NCBI GenBank assembly: GCA_963665925.1
Contig: OY762511.1
Location: 3,224,001-3,288,000 of the forward strand
DNA length: 64,000 nucleotides
Direction of reading: 5' to 3'
Origin: G963665925 sp963665925
GTDB lineage: Bacteria > Bacillota > Clostridia > Peptostreptococcales > Acidaminobacteraceae
The translations under genes were made by a program, and so were the position numbers. Below the pieces are notes generated by a model that saw nothing but the letters and a program-made list of their open reading frames with translations, did not search any database and was not told the DNA's origin. Each line of letters begins with the position of its first letter. The stretch's first letter is position 1. Below, piece after piece: positions 8,480-17,625 of the stretch.

Positions 8480-9475
8480 TTGAGAGTTACTATTAATGAC
8501 ATCGCAAAAATGGCGGGCGTTTCAAAAGCAACGGTTTCTCGTGTTTTGAACGACTCCAAGCCGGTAAGTGAAGAAATTAGGCAGAAAGTTCTTGATGTCA
8601 TCGAAAAGACAGAGTATCAGCCAAGCAGCGTTGCACGAAGTTTGACAACGCGTAAGACCAAGCTCATTGGTGTGCTCATTCCAGATGTGTCCAATCCTGT
8701 ATTTTCAAAAATAATCGAGGGTATAGAGTCGGAAGCCAATAAGCATGACTACAACATTCTGCTTTGTAACTCCAGATACAGTGAAGAGAAGGAACTGAAA
8801 TATCTCGACATTCTAAAGGATAAAGAAGTAGATGGCATTATTTTGAACAGTTATCATGCATCAGACAAGGTTTCCAAAAAACTGAAGGCCATAGACAAGC
8901 CCACTGTTTTGATTGGTACGCAGCTAGATCAGACGATGTATCCAATTGTTCGAATCGACAATGAAAAGGCAGCGTATGAGGCAGTCCTGTTTCTCGCCAG
9001 CTCTGGGCATTGTAAAATAGGTATGATTCATGGTCCTAAGCATGACCCGATTGCAGGCATAGCACGTTTCAAGGGCTACTGCGCCGCACTTGAGGCACAT
9101 GAAATCCAGCTGGATGAGAACCTGCTCTATGAAGGTCATTTCAAACTCATGGACGGCTATGAAGGCGCTCAAAAACTCATTAAGATGAATCCTGAAATGA
9201 CAGCACTCTTCTGTGCCAATGACGAAATGGCAATAGGTGCAATAAAGGGTCTTATTGATTTGGGCATGCATGTACCCGATGATATTTCAATCATCGGTTT
9301 TGACAACATAGATATTGCGGGAATTTATGCCCCATCGCTAACAACCATTTCCCAGCCATTCAGGGAGAAGGGGAAAAGCGCTATGCGCGTCATCCTTTCA
9401 CTAATCAATATGGAGCCTGTATCAGAAAACCTGGTCCATGACCATGAGCTCATAGTCCGGGAATCAACTAAATAA
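8480..9475 (+). CDS. LacI-family repressor of the sucrose operon
   Basis: The 331-residue protein has an N-terminal helix-turn-helix (VTINDIAKMAGVSKATVSRV, residues 3-22), hinge region and a sugar-binding periplasmic-protein-like effector domain (about 60-331). The start is TTG at 8480, 7 bases after GAGG; no better ATG exists. The palindrome GGAAACCGGTTTCC lies in its own promoter and before the adjacent sugar operon, which shows autoregulation plus control of that operon. From the linked sucrose phosphorylase, the inducer is probably sucrose or a product of its breakdown. The protein resembles ScrR/CcpA-like regulators, but the linked operon argues for a local role. Confidence 0.9.
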   Translation: MRVTINDIAKMAGVSKATVSRVLNDSKPVSEEIRQKVLDVIEKTEYQPSSVARSLTTRKTKLIGVLIPDVSNPVFSKIIEGIESEANKHDYNILLCNSRYSEEKELKYLDILKDKEVDGIILNSYHASDKVSKKLKAIDKPTVLIGTQLDQTMYPIVRIDNEKAAYEAVLFLASSGHCKIGMIHGPKHDPIAGIARFKGYCAALEAHEIQLDENLLYEGHFKLMDGYEGAQKLIKMNPEMTALFCANDEMAIGAIKGLIDLGMHVPDDISIIGFDNIDIAGIYAPSLTTISQPFREKGKSAMRVILSLINMEPVSENLVHDHELIVRESTK

Positions 9476-9484
9476 GTATATACA

Positions 9485-9505
9485 ACCTGTTCTTCTGGAA
9501 CAGGT
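9485..9505 (+). terminator. Hairpin after lacI-family gene
   Basis: ACCTGTTC (9485-9492) pairs with GAACAGGT (9498-9505), followed by CTTAT. The weak T tract suggests a partial terminator or attenuator. Confidence 0.5.
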
Positions 9506-9515
9506 CTTATATAAG

Positions 9516-9541
9516 CTGTAAGGAAACCGGTTTCCTTACAG
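9516..9541 (+). promoter_or_regulatory. Sucrose operon operator (26-bp perfect palindrome)
   Basis: A perfect 26-base palindrome is centred on GGAAACCGGTTTCC, 33 bases before the binding-protein start. It is the second copy of the operator in the regulator's own promoter, with longer arms, implying tighter binding. The exact -10/-35 of this operon is not clear (candidate -10 GATAAT at 9554-9559). Confidence 0.88.
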
Positions 9542-9573
9542 AAATAAATCATTGATAATCATAGGAGGGGAAA

Positions 9574-10890
9574 ATGAAAAAGTTATTATCTGCAACACTG
9601 GTGGCTGCTTTAGTACTTTCTCTATTCACGGGGTGTTCGAAAGAGACAGAAAATCAGGCATCGGGAAGTGAAGGATCAGAGCAGGTGACTGTGGAGATTT
9701 TTCAAGGAAAAGTTGAAGTCGTAGACCAGTTGGATGCACTTGTTGAGGATTTTGAAGCAGCAAATCCAAATATTACAGTCAACATTGATACATCAGGTGG
9801 CGGAGAAGATTACCTTGCAATTTTAAAAACACGAATGAGTTCCGGAAATCAACCGGCAATTTTTCAAATACCTGGACCGACAGAGCGGGATTTGTGGATT
9901 GATTTCCTCGCGGACCTTTCGGACGAAAGCTGGGTAGATGTGACGGCAGAAGGCTTACTTGATAATGTTACAGTCGATGGCAAGGTTCTGGGACAGCCTG
10001 TCAATATTGAAGGCTATGGCATCATGTACAACAAGGCAATTCTTGATCAAGCCGGTATTTCACAGGACCAGATAGATGCTTGCGACACACTGACAGAGCT
10101 GAACGCCCTGTTTGAAACAGTTGACAGTCAAAAGGACGTTCTGGGTCTTGAAGCGACAATGGGTTGGTCAGTTGGCGGGACTGCATGGTGGGTAGCAGCT
10201 TACCATACATTTAACGTTCCGTTTGCAATGCAGGAAGACCCAATGGCCTTTATTGACGCGCTGAACAGTGACACGGATAACCTTGTTGGAAACCCTCAGA
10301 TGACAGCCTTCAAAGATCTTGTAGATCTTTTTGTAGCATATTCATATGACGATGTGGCTATGATCGATTACGAAAAGCAGTACAGCGATTTTGCAGTTGG
10401 CAAAACGGCCTTCATGCAACAAGGCAACTGGACAATCAATCAGCTAAACGAAATTGACGATGCACTTGATATTGCATTTCTTCCTATTTCGATAAGTGAT
10501 GATGCATCGTGGTCGAATGGCTCAATTCCTGTTGGAGTACCAAACTACTGGGTTGTAAACAGCAAGCTTAGTACTGAAGAAATTGAAGCAGCAAAGCTCT
10601 TTTTAGATTACATGGCTATGTCAGAACGTGGTCAAAAGTTCATGGTTGAAGATGCAAAATATATTCCTGCATTTACAAATATCGAAACAGATAACATGGA
10701 TCCGCTTGCCAAATCCATTTTGTCTTACTCAGCAAAGGGCAATACGATTCCATGGGTATGGCATGCATTCCCAAGTGGAATGAATGAAAATGATGCAAAG
10801 CAGGCATTCCAGGATTACGTACTTGGCAACAAGGACTGGAACGAAGTACTTGCATTCCTCGATGAAAAATGGGATGAAAAAACAGAGTAA
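9574..10890 (+). CDS. Sugar ABC transporter substrate-binding lipoprotein
   Basis: The 438-residue protein starts with a lipoprotein signal: KK, a hydrophobic stretch and lipobox LFTGC, so Cys20 is lipidated and the protein sits outside the membrane. The rest is an SBP_bac_1-type sugar-binding fold (DFEAANPNITVNI, GYGIMYNKAIL, GKTAFMQQGNW). It heads the operon with AGGAGGGG at ideal spacing. The linked sucrose phosphorylase suggests sucrose as ligand. No ATPase gene is present in the operon, so a shared MsmK/UgpC-type ATPase encoded elsewhere is expected. Confidence 0.9.
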   Translation: MKKLLSATLVAALVLSLFTGCSKETENQASGSEGSEQVTVEIFQGKVEVVDQLDALVEDFEAANPNITVNIDTSGGGEDYLAILKTRMSSGNQPAIFQIPGPTERDLWIDFLADLSDESWVDVTAEGLLDNVTVDGKVLGQPVNIEGYGIMYNKAILDQAGISQDQIDACDTLTELNALFETVDSQKDVLGLEATMGWSVGGTAWWVAAYHTFNVPFAMQEDPMAFIDALNSDTDNLVGNPQMTAFKDLVDLFVAYSYDDVAMIDYEKQYSDFAVGKTAFMQQGNWTINQLNEIDDALDIAFLPISISDDASWSNGSIPVGVPNYWVVNSKLSTEEIEAAKLFLDYMAMSERGQKFMVEDAKYIPAFTNIETDNMDPLAKSILSYSAKGNTIPWVWHAFPSGMNENDAKQAFQDYVLGNKDWNEVLAFLDEKWDEKTE

Positions 10891-10904
10891 TTTTGAAGTG
10901 TACA

Positions 10905-10926
10905 GGGGTGATCGAAAGGTCACCCC
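10905..10926 (+). other. Intercistronic hairpin
   Basis: GGGGTGA/TCACCCC forms a 7-bp stem with an 8-base loop and no T tract, between the binding-protein and permease genes. Such hairpins often protect the upstream message and keep the binding protein in excess over the permeases. Confidence 0.6.
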
Positions 10927-10949
10927 CCTCATAAAAAGGAGTTAAAAAG

Positions 10950-11828
10950 GTGATAAAACAGCTTAGAGAAAAACTGTCTTTCTGGGGATTTGTAGGTCCA
11001 GTATATATTGCCTTCATTATGGTCGTGGTCGTGCCGTTCATTGTGGGGCTCTACTACTCATTTACAGATTGGAGTGCGATTCCAGGAAAGGAAATCAATT
11101 TTGTTGGGTTCTCCAATTACTTGAAAACTTTTTCAGATGCACAATTTGCAATATCTTTTAAAGCAACGGTCTTATATACATTAATCTGCATGATTGTCAT
11201 CAATATTATTGGTTTTGGGCTGGCTCTGCTTGTGACGCAAAAGCTAAAGACGGCCAACCTGCTCAGAACAGTGTTTTTTATGCCGAATCTAATTGGTGGA
11301 CTAATCCTTGGTTATGTCTGGCGGTTTATTTTCATAAAGGTTTTTGTAGCCCTTTATGAAACGACTGGGCTTGGCATATTTGGGTTACCATGGTTAAGCG
11401 ATGCCAAGCAGGCCATATGGGCCATGGCAATTGTAACGACATGGCAGATGGGCGGCTATATTATGATAATCTACATTGCTGCGCTTCAGGCCATTCCAGA
11501 GTCCCTTATAGAAGCGTCTCAAATCGATGGTGCCATGCCGCTTCAACGTGTCAGACACATTATTTTCCCACTGGTTGCGCCAGCGTTTACGGTCAGTATG
11601 TTTCTGACCATGTCGAACTCATTTAAAATGTTTGACGTAAACCTTGCACTGACTAAAGGGGACCCAAGCCGGCTGACAGAGCTTATGACCCTCGAAATCT
11701 ATAACAAGGCATTCACAGAGTCAAATTTTGGTGAAGGTCAGGCCCACGCTGCGGTTTTATTCATTATCATTACAGCAGTTTCAATTATTCAGGTCTACTA
11801 TAACAAGAAGAGGGAGGTAGAAATGTAA
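10950..11828 (+). CDS. Sugar ABC transporter permease, UgpA/MalF type
   Basis: The 292-residue inner-membrane protein has six predicted membrane segments and the EAA loop ESLIEASQIDGAMPLQRVRHI, where the ATPase docks. The start is GTG at 10950 with AAAAGGA nine bases upstream. Its stop overlaps the next permease start by one base (TAATG), so the two are translationally coupled. It forms a heterodimer with the next product for uptake of the sugar, probably sucrose. Confidence 0.9.
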   Translation: MIKQLREKLSFWGFVGPVYIAFIMVVVVPFIVGLYYSFTDWSAIPGKEINFVGFSNYLKTFSDAQFAISFKATVLYTLICMIVINIIGFGLALLVTQKLKTANLLRTVFFMPNLIGGLILGYVWRFIFIKVFVALYETTGLGIFGLPWLSDAKQAIWAMAIVTTWQMGGYIMIIYIAALQAIPESLIEASQIDGAMPLQRVRHIIFPLVAPAFTVSMFLTMSNSFKMFDVNLALTKGDPSRLTELMTLEIYNKAFTESNFGEGQAHAAVLFIIITAVSIIQVYYNKKREVEM

Positions 11829-12658
11829 TGCCCTATACGAAAATTAAAAATAACCTATTAGAGTTTTTCGGCATAGTACTTGGAATCCTCTTTCTATCTC
11901 CGTTTTACATTGTTTTTGTAAATAGTCTCAAGACAAAAAAGGATTTTCTTTTGGAAACATTGGCACTTCCTAAGTCGATGTATCTTGAGAACTTTACAAA
12001 AGCCATGGATAAAATGAATTTCCTGACATCATTTAAAAACTCTCTCATTATTACGGTCTTAAGTGTTGTGTTAATTGTGCTCCTGTCCTCCATGGCTGCA
12101 TGGATGCTGGTTCGTACAAATACAAAGGGGAGTCAGATTGTCTTTTATAGCTTTGTGGCAGCCATGCTGATTCCGTTTCAGGCAGTCATGCTCCCGCTGG
12201 TAGATATCTTTGGGCAAAATCATCTGAATCTTGTCAATACCTATACGGGGATCATTTTCATGTATATTGGATTTGGGTCGAGCTTGTCTGTTTTCCTCTT
12301 CCATGGGTTCATAAAATCCATTCCCAAGGAGCTTGAGGAAGCAGCACTGATTGATGGATGCAGTAAGCTTCAAACTTATTTTTACATCATATTTCCACTC
12401 CTAAAGCCCATTGCAGTGACTGTTGCAATCCTGAACGGCATGTGGATATGGAATGACTTTCTTTTACCGTCCCTCGTCCTTCAGGAAAAAGCCCTAAGAA
12501 CCATCCCCCTTTCGACTAAGTACTTCTTTGGAACATATCAGGCTGATTGGACGCTTGCCATGGCAGGACTGATTCTCGCAATTATTCCGATTGTCATATT
12601 CTATTTCATTGCACAGCGTCAAATCATCAAGGGTGTTCTTGACGGCTCAATAAAGTGA
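11828..12658 (+). CDS. Sugar ABC transporter permease, UgpE/MalG type
   Basis: The 276-residue second permease subunit contains the EAA loop KELEEAALIDGCSKLQTYFY and ends with the KGVLDGSIK tail typical of MalG/UgpE proteins. Six membrane segments are visible. The start overlaps the previous stop. It completes the transmembrane channel; the ATPase must come from elsewhere. Confidence 0.9.
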   Translation: MPYTKIKNNLLEFFGIVLGILFLSPFYIVFVNSLKTKKDFLLETLALPKSMYLENFTKAMDKMNFLTSFKNSLIITVLSVVLIVLLSSMAAWMLVRTNTKGSQIVFYSFVAAMLIPFQAVMLPLVDIFGQNHLNLVNTYTGIIFMYIGFGSSLSVFLFHGFIKSIPKELEEAALIDGCSKLQTYFYIIFPLLKPIAVTVAILNGMWIWNDFLLPSLVLQEKALRTIPLSTKYFFGTYQADWTLAMAGLILAIIPIVIFYFIAQRQIIKGVLDGSIK

Positions 12659-12677
12659 TGAAATGAAAGGACGAATT

Positions 12678-13646
12678 ATGAAAAACCAAGTGATATGTGT
12701 AGGCGAACTGCTGATTGATTTTATATGCACAGATGTAAATGTGTCCCTTGCAAATGGAAACATCTTTCATAAGAAAGCGGGAGGAGCACCTGCAAATGTT
12801 GCAGTGTCCGTATCAAGACTGGGTGGTAATGTGGCCTATGCTGGCTGTGTTGGAAAAGATGCCTTTGGGGATTTTCTTGAAGGTGTCCTCAGTGCTGAAG
12901 GAATTGATACACAGCATCTGGCGCGTTCAGATAAAAACACGACACTTGCCTTTGTATCACTTCAGGAAGACGGTGAACGGGACTTCGAATTTTTCAGGGG
13001 TGCAGATGCGGATTTACAGCTTAGTGCTGCACTTGTTGAAGAAATGGAGCAGTCAAAGATTGCCCATTTTGGATCAGCAACCGCATTCCTGGAAGGGTCA
13101 CTGAACAAGGCCTATAAGACATTGATGTCTATAGCGGGGGCATCGGATACACTTTTTTCACTGGACCCAAACTACAGGGATGGGCTGTTTGCAGAGAAAA
13201 AGACAGTTTTTAAGGCATGTATATTTGAAGCCTTGCCACTGGCAGATATTATCAAGGTCAGTGAAGAGGAACTGGCATTTCTAACAGATACGCAAAATAT
13301 GAGTGAGGGCATTGACCGATTGAGCAAAATGGGCGCGCGACGGGTCTTGGTGACACGGGGCAGAAAGGGCGCTTATTACTGGACACAGTCCTATGACTTG
13401 CAGACACCGGCGTGCAGGATTGAAGCTGTAGATACGACGGGTGCTGGAGATGCTTTTATTGGCGCAGTTCTCAGTCAGCTCCTGCTTGAAAGCAGTCCGG
13501 CGACCTGTCTGGATATGCCGGAAAAAATGCGAGAAATACTAAAGAATGCATCCATAGTGGGTGCATGCACCTGTGAGCGTATTGGCGCCATTGAAAGTAT
13601 GCCTACACTTTCTGAGTTTGCATCACGTAAGAAATCAATAGGTTAG
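12678..13646 (+). CDS. Fructokinase (PfkB family)
   Basis: This 322-residue PfkB-family sugar kinase has the first signature GGAPANVAVSVSRLGG and the second, DTTGAGDAF, holding the catalytic aspartate and anion hole. GGAPANVA is typical of fructokinases. Placed between the permeases and sucrose phosphorylase, it fits phosphorylation of the fructose released from sucrose. The start at 12678 is supported by AAAGGA six bases upstream; the earlier ATG at 12663 overlaps that site. Confidence 0.88.
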   Translation: MKNQVICVGELLIDFICTDVNVSLANGNIFHKKAGGAPANVAVSVSRLGGNVAYAGCVGKDAFGDFLEGVLSAEGIDTQHLARSDKNTTLAFVSLQEDGERDFEFFRGADADLQLSAALVEEMEQSKIAHFGSATAFLEGSLNKAYKTLMSIAGASDTLFSLDPNYRDGLFAEKKTVFKACIFEALPLADIIKVSEEELAFLTDTQNMSEGIDRLSKMGARRVLVTRGRKGAYYWTQSYDLQTPACRIEAVDTTGAGDAFIGAVLSQLLLESSPATCLDMPEKMREILKNASIVGACTCERIGAIESMPTLSEFASRKKSIG

Positions 13647-13661
13647 AGAGGAAATGAAGCA

Positions 13662-15113
13662 ATGCAGAATAAAATAATGTTAATCACATATCCAAATTCT
13701 TTGGGAGAGAATTTGAACGATATGGTCAATGTTATTGAAGAGTACCTTGAGGAAGTTATCGGCGGTGTTCATATACTGCCATTTTATCCATCAAGCGCAG
13801 ACCGTGGTTTTGCACCGATGACCTATAAGGAAGTTGACGCTTCATTTGGAGATTGGGACGATATTAAGAGACTTTCAGGCAAGTACGACTTGATGTTTGA
13901 TTTCATGATCAATCATATATCGAGATCATCCGCTTTTTTTAAGGACTTTTTGAAACGTAAGGAAGCATCCCCCTATTATGATCTTTTCATAAGACTTAGT
14001 GCGTTTTATGACGGGCATGAGCCTTCAGAGGCGGAAGTGGATCAAATCTATAAGCGCAAGCCAAAGGCGCCCTTTCAAAAGGTTACCTTTTCCGACGGCT
14101 CAGAAGATCAGGTGTGGTGTACCTTTGACGATGAGCAGATCGATCTCAATATAAACAGCCCTGTCACAAAGGCATTTATCAAAGAAAGCATTGGTTTCTT
14201 ATGTGCTCAGGGTGCGACAATCATCCGTGCAGACGCCTTTGCCTATGTGTCAAAGAAGAGAGATTCAAACTGCTTCTTTGTTGAGCCGGATGTATGGGAC
14301 GCACTGAAATTTGCAAAGGATTGTGCAGGGGAATATGATGTGGAGATTCTTCCGGAAATCCATGAACATTATTCCATTCAGAAAAACATTGAATCAAAGG
14401 GATATTATGTCTATGATTTTGCCCTGCCTATGGTGGTGCTCTACACCCTTTATTCCGGTAGAAACGAGCGGTTTATTAGCTGGATGAAGCAGTGTCCCAA
14501 GAACCAGTATACAACCCTGGATACCCATGACGGTATTGGTGTGGTTGATGTTAAGGACATTTTGACGGATGCGGAAATAGACTATACAAAAGAAGCCCTG
14601 TTCACGCAGGGTGCCAATGTCAAAAAAATATACAACACGACAAAGTATAATAATCTGGATATCTATCAGATCAATTGTACCTATTACTCAGCACTGGGGG
14701 ACCGGGATGATGCCTATTTGCTGGCACGTGCGCTCCAGTTTTTTGCACCGGGAATCCCGCAGGTTTACTACGTTGGAATGCTGGCTGGAAAAAACGATGT
14801 AGATTTGATTGAGAAGACGAAGAACGGAAGAGATATCAACAGACATAACTACACCGTAGAAGAGATTGAAAAGGAAGTACGTAGGCCAGTTGTCAAAGCG
14901 CTCTTTCATCTAATGCGTTTTCGCAATACACATCCATCGTTTGAGGGTGAGTTGGAAATTATTGAAACGGACGCTGAAAACAAGGTCGTTCTTCAGTGGA
15001 AAAATGAAAAGCAGTGGAGTCGTCTGGAAGCAGACTTAAAGACATTCGCCTTTAAAATCGACTATACGGATGCAAGTGGGCAAACGAAGATTTTTACAGA
15101 TGCACGCGTCTAA
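13662..15113 (+). CDS. Sucrose phosphorylase (GH13)
   Basis: The 483-residue enzyme converts sucrose and phosphate to glucose 1-phosphate and fructose, saving one ATP. It has the family opening LITYPNSLG, the nucleophile in IIRADAFAY (D191), the acid/base in EILPEIHEHY (E232), the third acid in LDTHDGIGV (D290) and the late motif NNGRDINRH-like KNGRDINRHNY. Length and motifs match bacterial sucrose phosphorylases rather than amylosucrases. It is last in the operon and a terminator follows. Sucrose-6-phosphate phosphorylase is a possible alternative, but the ABC importer makes free sucrose more likely. Confidence 0.9.
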   Translation: MQNKIMLITYPNSLGENLNDMVNVIEEYLEEVIGGVHILPFYPSSADRGFAPMTYKEVDASFGDWDDIKRLSGKYDLMFDFMINHISRSSAFFKDFLKRKEASPYYDLFIRLSAFYDGHEPSEAEVDQIYKRKPKAPFQKVTFSDGSEDQVWCTFDDEQIDLNINSPVTKAFIKESIGFLCAQGATIIRADAFAYVSKKRDSNCFFVEPDVWDALKFAKDCAGEYDVEILPEIHEHYSIQKNIESKGYYVYDFALPMVVLYTLYSGRNERFISWMKQCPKNQYTTLDTHDGIGVVDVKDILTDAEIDYTKEALFTQGANVKKIYNTTKYNNLDIYQINCTYYSALGDRDDAYLLARALQFFAPGIPQVYYVGMLAGKNDVDLIEKTKNGRDINRHNYTVEEIEKEVRRPVVKALFHLMRFRNTHPSFEGELEIIETDAENKVVLQWKNEKQWSRLEADLKTFAFKIDYTDASGQTKIFTDARV

Positions 15114-15170
15114 AACTGTGGATGCAAAGCGGTTCACATAAGCATGTTGCGCCAAGGGTGACTAAAAAGA

Positions 15171-15225
15171 AAAGCTGGTGTTAACGGATCCCAATCGGAA
15201 TCTGTCAACATCAGCTTTTAGTTTT
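15171..15225 (+). terminator. Terminator of the sucrose operon
   Basis: A 13-base stem with one G-T wobble (15171-15183 with 15207-15219) is followed by a T-rich tail. It lies between the convergent sucrose phosphorylase and pterin dehydratase genes. Confidence 0.8.
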
Positions 15226-15239
15226 GAAATCAGAGGGCT

Positions 15240-15572
15240 TTACAGTTGGTCAATTTTAGAAGCCAGTATAAAATCATTGGTGCTTAGACCCTTGATTTTA
15301 TGTGTTGTGAGACTTATATTTACCTGCCCCCATCCAAGCTGAATGTCAGGATGATGCCCCTCGGATTCAGCGAGTACACCAACCTGGTTGACAAAATCCA
15401 GTGCCTCTTTAAAGTTCTTGAACTTGAAGATTTTCTGGATGCGTACATTGTCAATAACCTTCCAGTCTGGCTGCAATTGCTCCAAGTATATTTCAATTTC
15501 GTCTTCTGTCAGTTTCGGTGTGCCTAAAGTGCATGGAACGCACATTTTAGACAACAGAGAGGTTGTAGTCAA
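15240..15572 (-). CDS. Pterin-4a-carbinolamine dehydratase
   Basis: The 110-residue PhhB/DCoH-family protein has the active-site motif EGHHPDIQLGWGQV and THKIKGLSTNDF. It dehydrates 4a-hydroxytetrahydropterins. In organisms without phenylalanine hydroxylase a role in molybdopterin or folate recycling has been proposed. The start is TTG (minus strand, 15572) with GGAGG eight bases upstream. No aromatic hydroxylase is nearby, so its pathway here is unknown. Confidence 0.88.
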   Translation of the reverse strand: MTTTSLLSKMCVPCTLGTPKLTEDEIEIYLEQLQPDWKVIDNVRIQKIFKFKNFKEALDFVNQVGVLAESEGHHPDIQLGWGQVNISLTTHKIKGLSTNDFILASKIDQL

Positions 15573-15616
15573 TGGAAACGCCTCCTTGAAATATGTTGAG
15601 AATTAATATCACTTTT

Positions 15617-15645
15617 ATTATATATACCAATTCTGTAGGTATTAA
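15617..15645 (-). promoter_or_regulatory. Candidate promoter for the pterin dehydratase gene
   Basis: On the minus strand TTAATA (15640-15645), 17 bases, then TATAAT (15617-15622). Consensus match only. Confidence 0.45.
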
Positions 15646-15679
15646 AGCACCGATACTTTAAAAGAGATTGTGTGACGAA

Positions 15680-16321
15680 CTAATAACCATATGTTCCGTC
15701 AATGAAAATGACTTTGATCCGGTTCTGAATAGCCTGCTTGCTGATTGTTGAAAACACATTACAGACACGATCAGGACTGTTGCAATCTGTACAGTATCCA
15801 AGTGTCGCACAGGGTGTATTTCTGCTCAGGCGTTTTACATTTGCAGGGGCTGAGACGCGTCGGTTGCGCTCTACAGCTTCAGCATGGTTCTTGACAATTT
15901 TATTTGTTCCAGTAAGCACGATGACCTGTTTAGGTCCGAAAATCATTGCAGCAACACGGTTGCCGGTTCCGTCAACATTGTAAAGCTGTCCATCTTCTGT
16001 AACTGCGTTTGTACTTGTAAGATATGTATCTGCGCTGAAAGTATCTCTGTAAATCTTTTGGATATCTTCTGGTGTAAGGCCTTCACCGTAACGGTCAAGT
16101 ACGTTAAATTCCTGATTTCTTACCCAGTTCAGTGTTTCGGTTTCAAACAAGGTCATTGACCCGCCGAATGAAACAGTTTCACCGTTTGACATCAGTGCTT
16201 TAAGCAGGTTGTGAAGTTCACTTTGATCTTTGACATAATAGGCATCCATGTTGTTCTTCTTGAGTGCTTCCATTGTACGCTCAACCTTTTTGTCAACGAC
16301 CCATTTTGCATTATCATCCAT
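15680..16321 (-). CDS. LUD-domain protein (LutC/YkgG-like)
   Basis: The 213-residue protein has a LUD domain over most of its length (GETVSFGGSMTLFE, GLTPEDI, TSTNAVTEDGQLYNVDGTGNR, GTNKIVKNHAEAVER). Relatives act with iron-sulfur proteins in lactate oxidation (LutABC), but this stand-alone form also carries several cysteines near the C-terminus (TPCATLGYCTDCNSPDRVC), typical of clostridial single-gene versions of unknown role. The start at 16321 is chosen for GGAGG upstream; an ATG at 16351 precedes that site. Confidence 0.85.
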   Translation of the reverse strand: MDDNAKWVVDKKVERTMEALKKNNMDAYYVKDQSELHNLLKALMSNGETVSFGGSMTLFETETLNWVRNQEFNVLDRYGEGLTPEDIQKIYRDTFSADTYLTSTNAVTEDGQLYNVDGTGNRVAAMIFGPKQVIVLTGTNKIVKNHAEAVERNRRVSAPANVKRLSRNTPCATLGYCTDCNSPDRVCNVFSTISKQAIQNRIKVIFIDGTYGY

Positions 16322-16345
16322 TTTAACATCCTCCTTTGTTCGTTG

Positions 16346-16376
16346 TCTCACTTATTATTATACTCTTTTAGTGAGA
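16346..16376 (-). promoter_or_regulatory. -10 box inside an inverted repeat, LUD gene
   Basis: TATAAT on the minus strand (16357-16362) is bracketed by TCTCACT (16346-16352) and AGTGAGA (16370-16376). The geometry suggests a repressor site over the promoter. No regulator was identified. Confidence 0.45.
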
Positions 16377-16489
16377 ATTAATCATTATGAAATTACAGAC
16401 TTTTGAATTTGCCATCTTTCATACAAGAGGTGTTTCCAAATATATTATTTGTGTTATCATAAATTTGTAAGTATATGGAGGTGGAGATT

Positions 16490-16960
16490 ATGCTCATTGA
16501 GATTCCAGAAAACAGGCAATATGAAATCACACATTTACTGCTCGATTACAATGGAACCCTAGCGCTCGACGGTGAAATTTTCAATGATATTAAGGAGAAA
16601 ATCAGATGTGTTTCAGAAATGGGGGTAAGTGTACATATTCTGACTGCGGACACGAACGGGACGGTTATTGCGGCCTGTGAGGGGCTTCCTCTACAAATTG
16701 ATATTTTTGAAAAGGGAAATGCAGCTGAAAAAAAGGAAGCCGTAGTTATTGAACTGGGTGCTGAGAATTGTATGTGCATAGGCAATGGATACAATGATAG
16801 AAGGATGTTCCAGGCGTGTGCTCTTTCAATTGCAGTCATGGGGGTAGAAGGGACATCTGTGGCGGCACTTAACCATGCTGATATTGTGTGCAGGGAAGTT
16901 ATAGACGCATTTGATCTGATCCTGAAAAAAAATAGATTGATTGCAACACTTAGAGACTAG
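16490..16960 (+). CDS. HAD-family hydrolase (soluble P-type-ATPase-like)
   Basis: The 156-residue cap-less HAD protein has the nucleophile motif LLDYNGTLA. It resembles the soluble P-type ATPase-like group, in which the second aspartate of DxDGT is replaced, here by N. Later motifs HILTADTNG, K in AAEKKEAV and CIGNGYNDRRM complete the phosphatase site. Substrate unknown. The start at 16490 follows GGAGGTGG; an upstream ATG at 16475 overlaps that site. It is probably co-transcribed with the following acetyltransferase. Confidence 0.85.
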   Translation: MLIEIPENRQYEITHLLLDYNGTLALDGEIFNDIKEKIRCVSEMGVSVHILTADTNGTVIAACEGLPLQIDIFEKGNAAEKKEAVVIELGAENCMCIGNGYNDRRMFQACALSIAVMGVEGTSVAALNHADIVCREVIDAFDLILKKNRLIATLRD

Positions 16961-16996
16961 GTCACATATGGACAAACAGAGCAGGGGACATAGATT

Positions 16997-17539
16997 ATGA
17001 AGCAAATGGAGACAGAAAGATGCATTTTAAGGGCATGGTCTGAAAAAGATGTTGATGACATGTATGCATTCGCTAAAAACGTCAAGGTAGGTCCAAGTGC
17101 AGGCTGGATGCCGCATCAAAGCCGAGAGGAAAGTTTTGAAATCATCAAGATGTTTATTGAGTCCGGCGAGGTTTATGCCATTGTTGAAAAGGCAAGCCAA
17201 AAGGTCATTGGGAGCATTGGCATTCACGAAAGATATCCGGATGAAAAAATGAAGGAACTGAAGCAGCGAGAAATCGGATTTGTTTTGAATCCAGAATTTT
17301 GGGGACAGGGCATTATGCCAGAAGTGGTAGAGCGTGTTCTAAAACACTGCTTTGAAGATTTGATGCTTGAGCGGGTATGGGTGGGGCATTTTGATGACAA
17401 TCTCAAATCCAAGCGTGTTATTGAAAAAGTAGGCTTCAAATATGCTTTCGAAAAAGCCGGTGTTGCCAAAGCCCTAGGCAATAAGCCAACCAGGACCCTG
17501 TACTACTACATGGACTTGGCGGATTCAAGTATTAATTAA
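16997..17539 (+). CDS. GNAT-family N-acetyltransferase (RimJ/RimL-like)
   Basis: The 180-residue acetyl-CoA-dependent transferase opens with TERCILRAWSEKDVDDMY, typical of RimJ/RimL acetyltransferases, and carries the acetyl-CoA loop region REIGFVLNPEFWGQGIMPEVV. The target (protein N-terminus or small molecule) cannot be told. It lies 36 bases behind the HAD gene. Confidence 0.85.
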   Translation: MKQMETERCILRAWSEKDVDDMYAFAKNVKVGPSAGWMPHQSREESFEIIKMFIESGEVYAIVEKASQKVIGSIGIHERYPDEKMKELKQREIGFVLNPEFWGQGIMPEVVERVLKHCFEDLMLERVWVGHFDDNLKSKRVIEKVGFKYAFEKAGVAKALGNKPTRTLYYYMDLADSSIN

Positions 17540-17550
17540 AGATAAAATAA

Positions 17551-17590
17551 GGCTGTGTGCATTCTGTTTGATTAAGAAAAGCACACAGCC
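17551..17590. terminator. Bidirectional terminator
   Basis: GGCTGTGTGC (17551-17560) and GCACACAGCC (17581-17590) form a 10-bp stem between convergent genes, with T-rich flanks on both strands. Confidence 0.75.
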
Positions 17591-17625
17591 TGTTTATTTG
17601 CAAATCAGTGCCGGATTCAAGCTGC

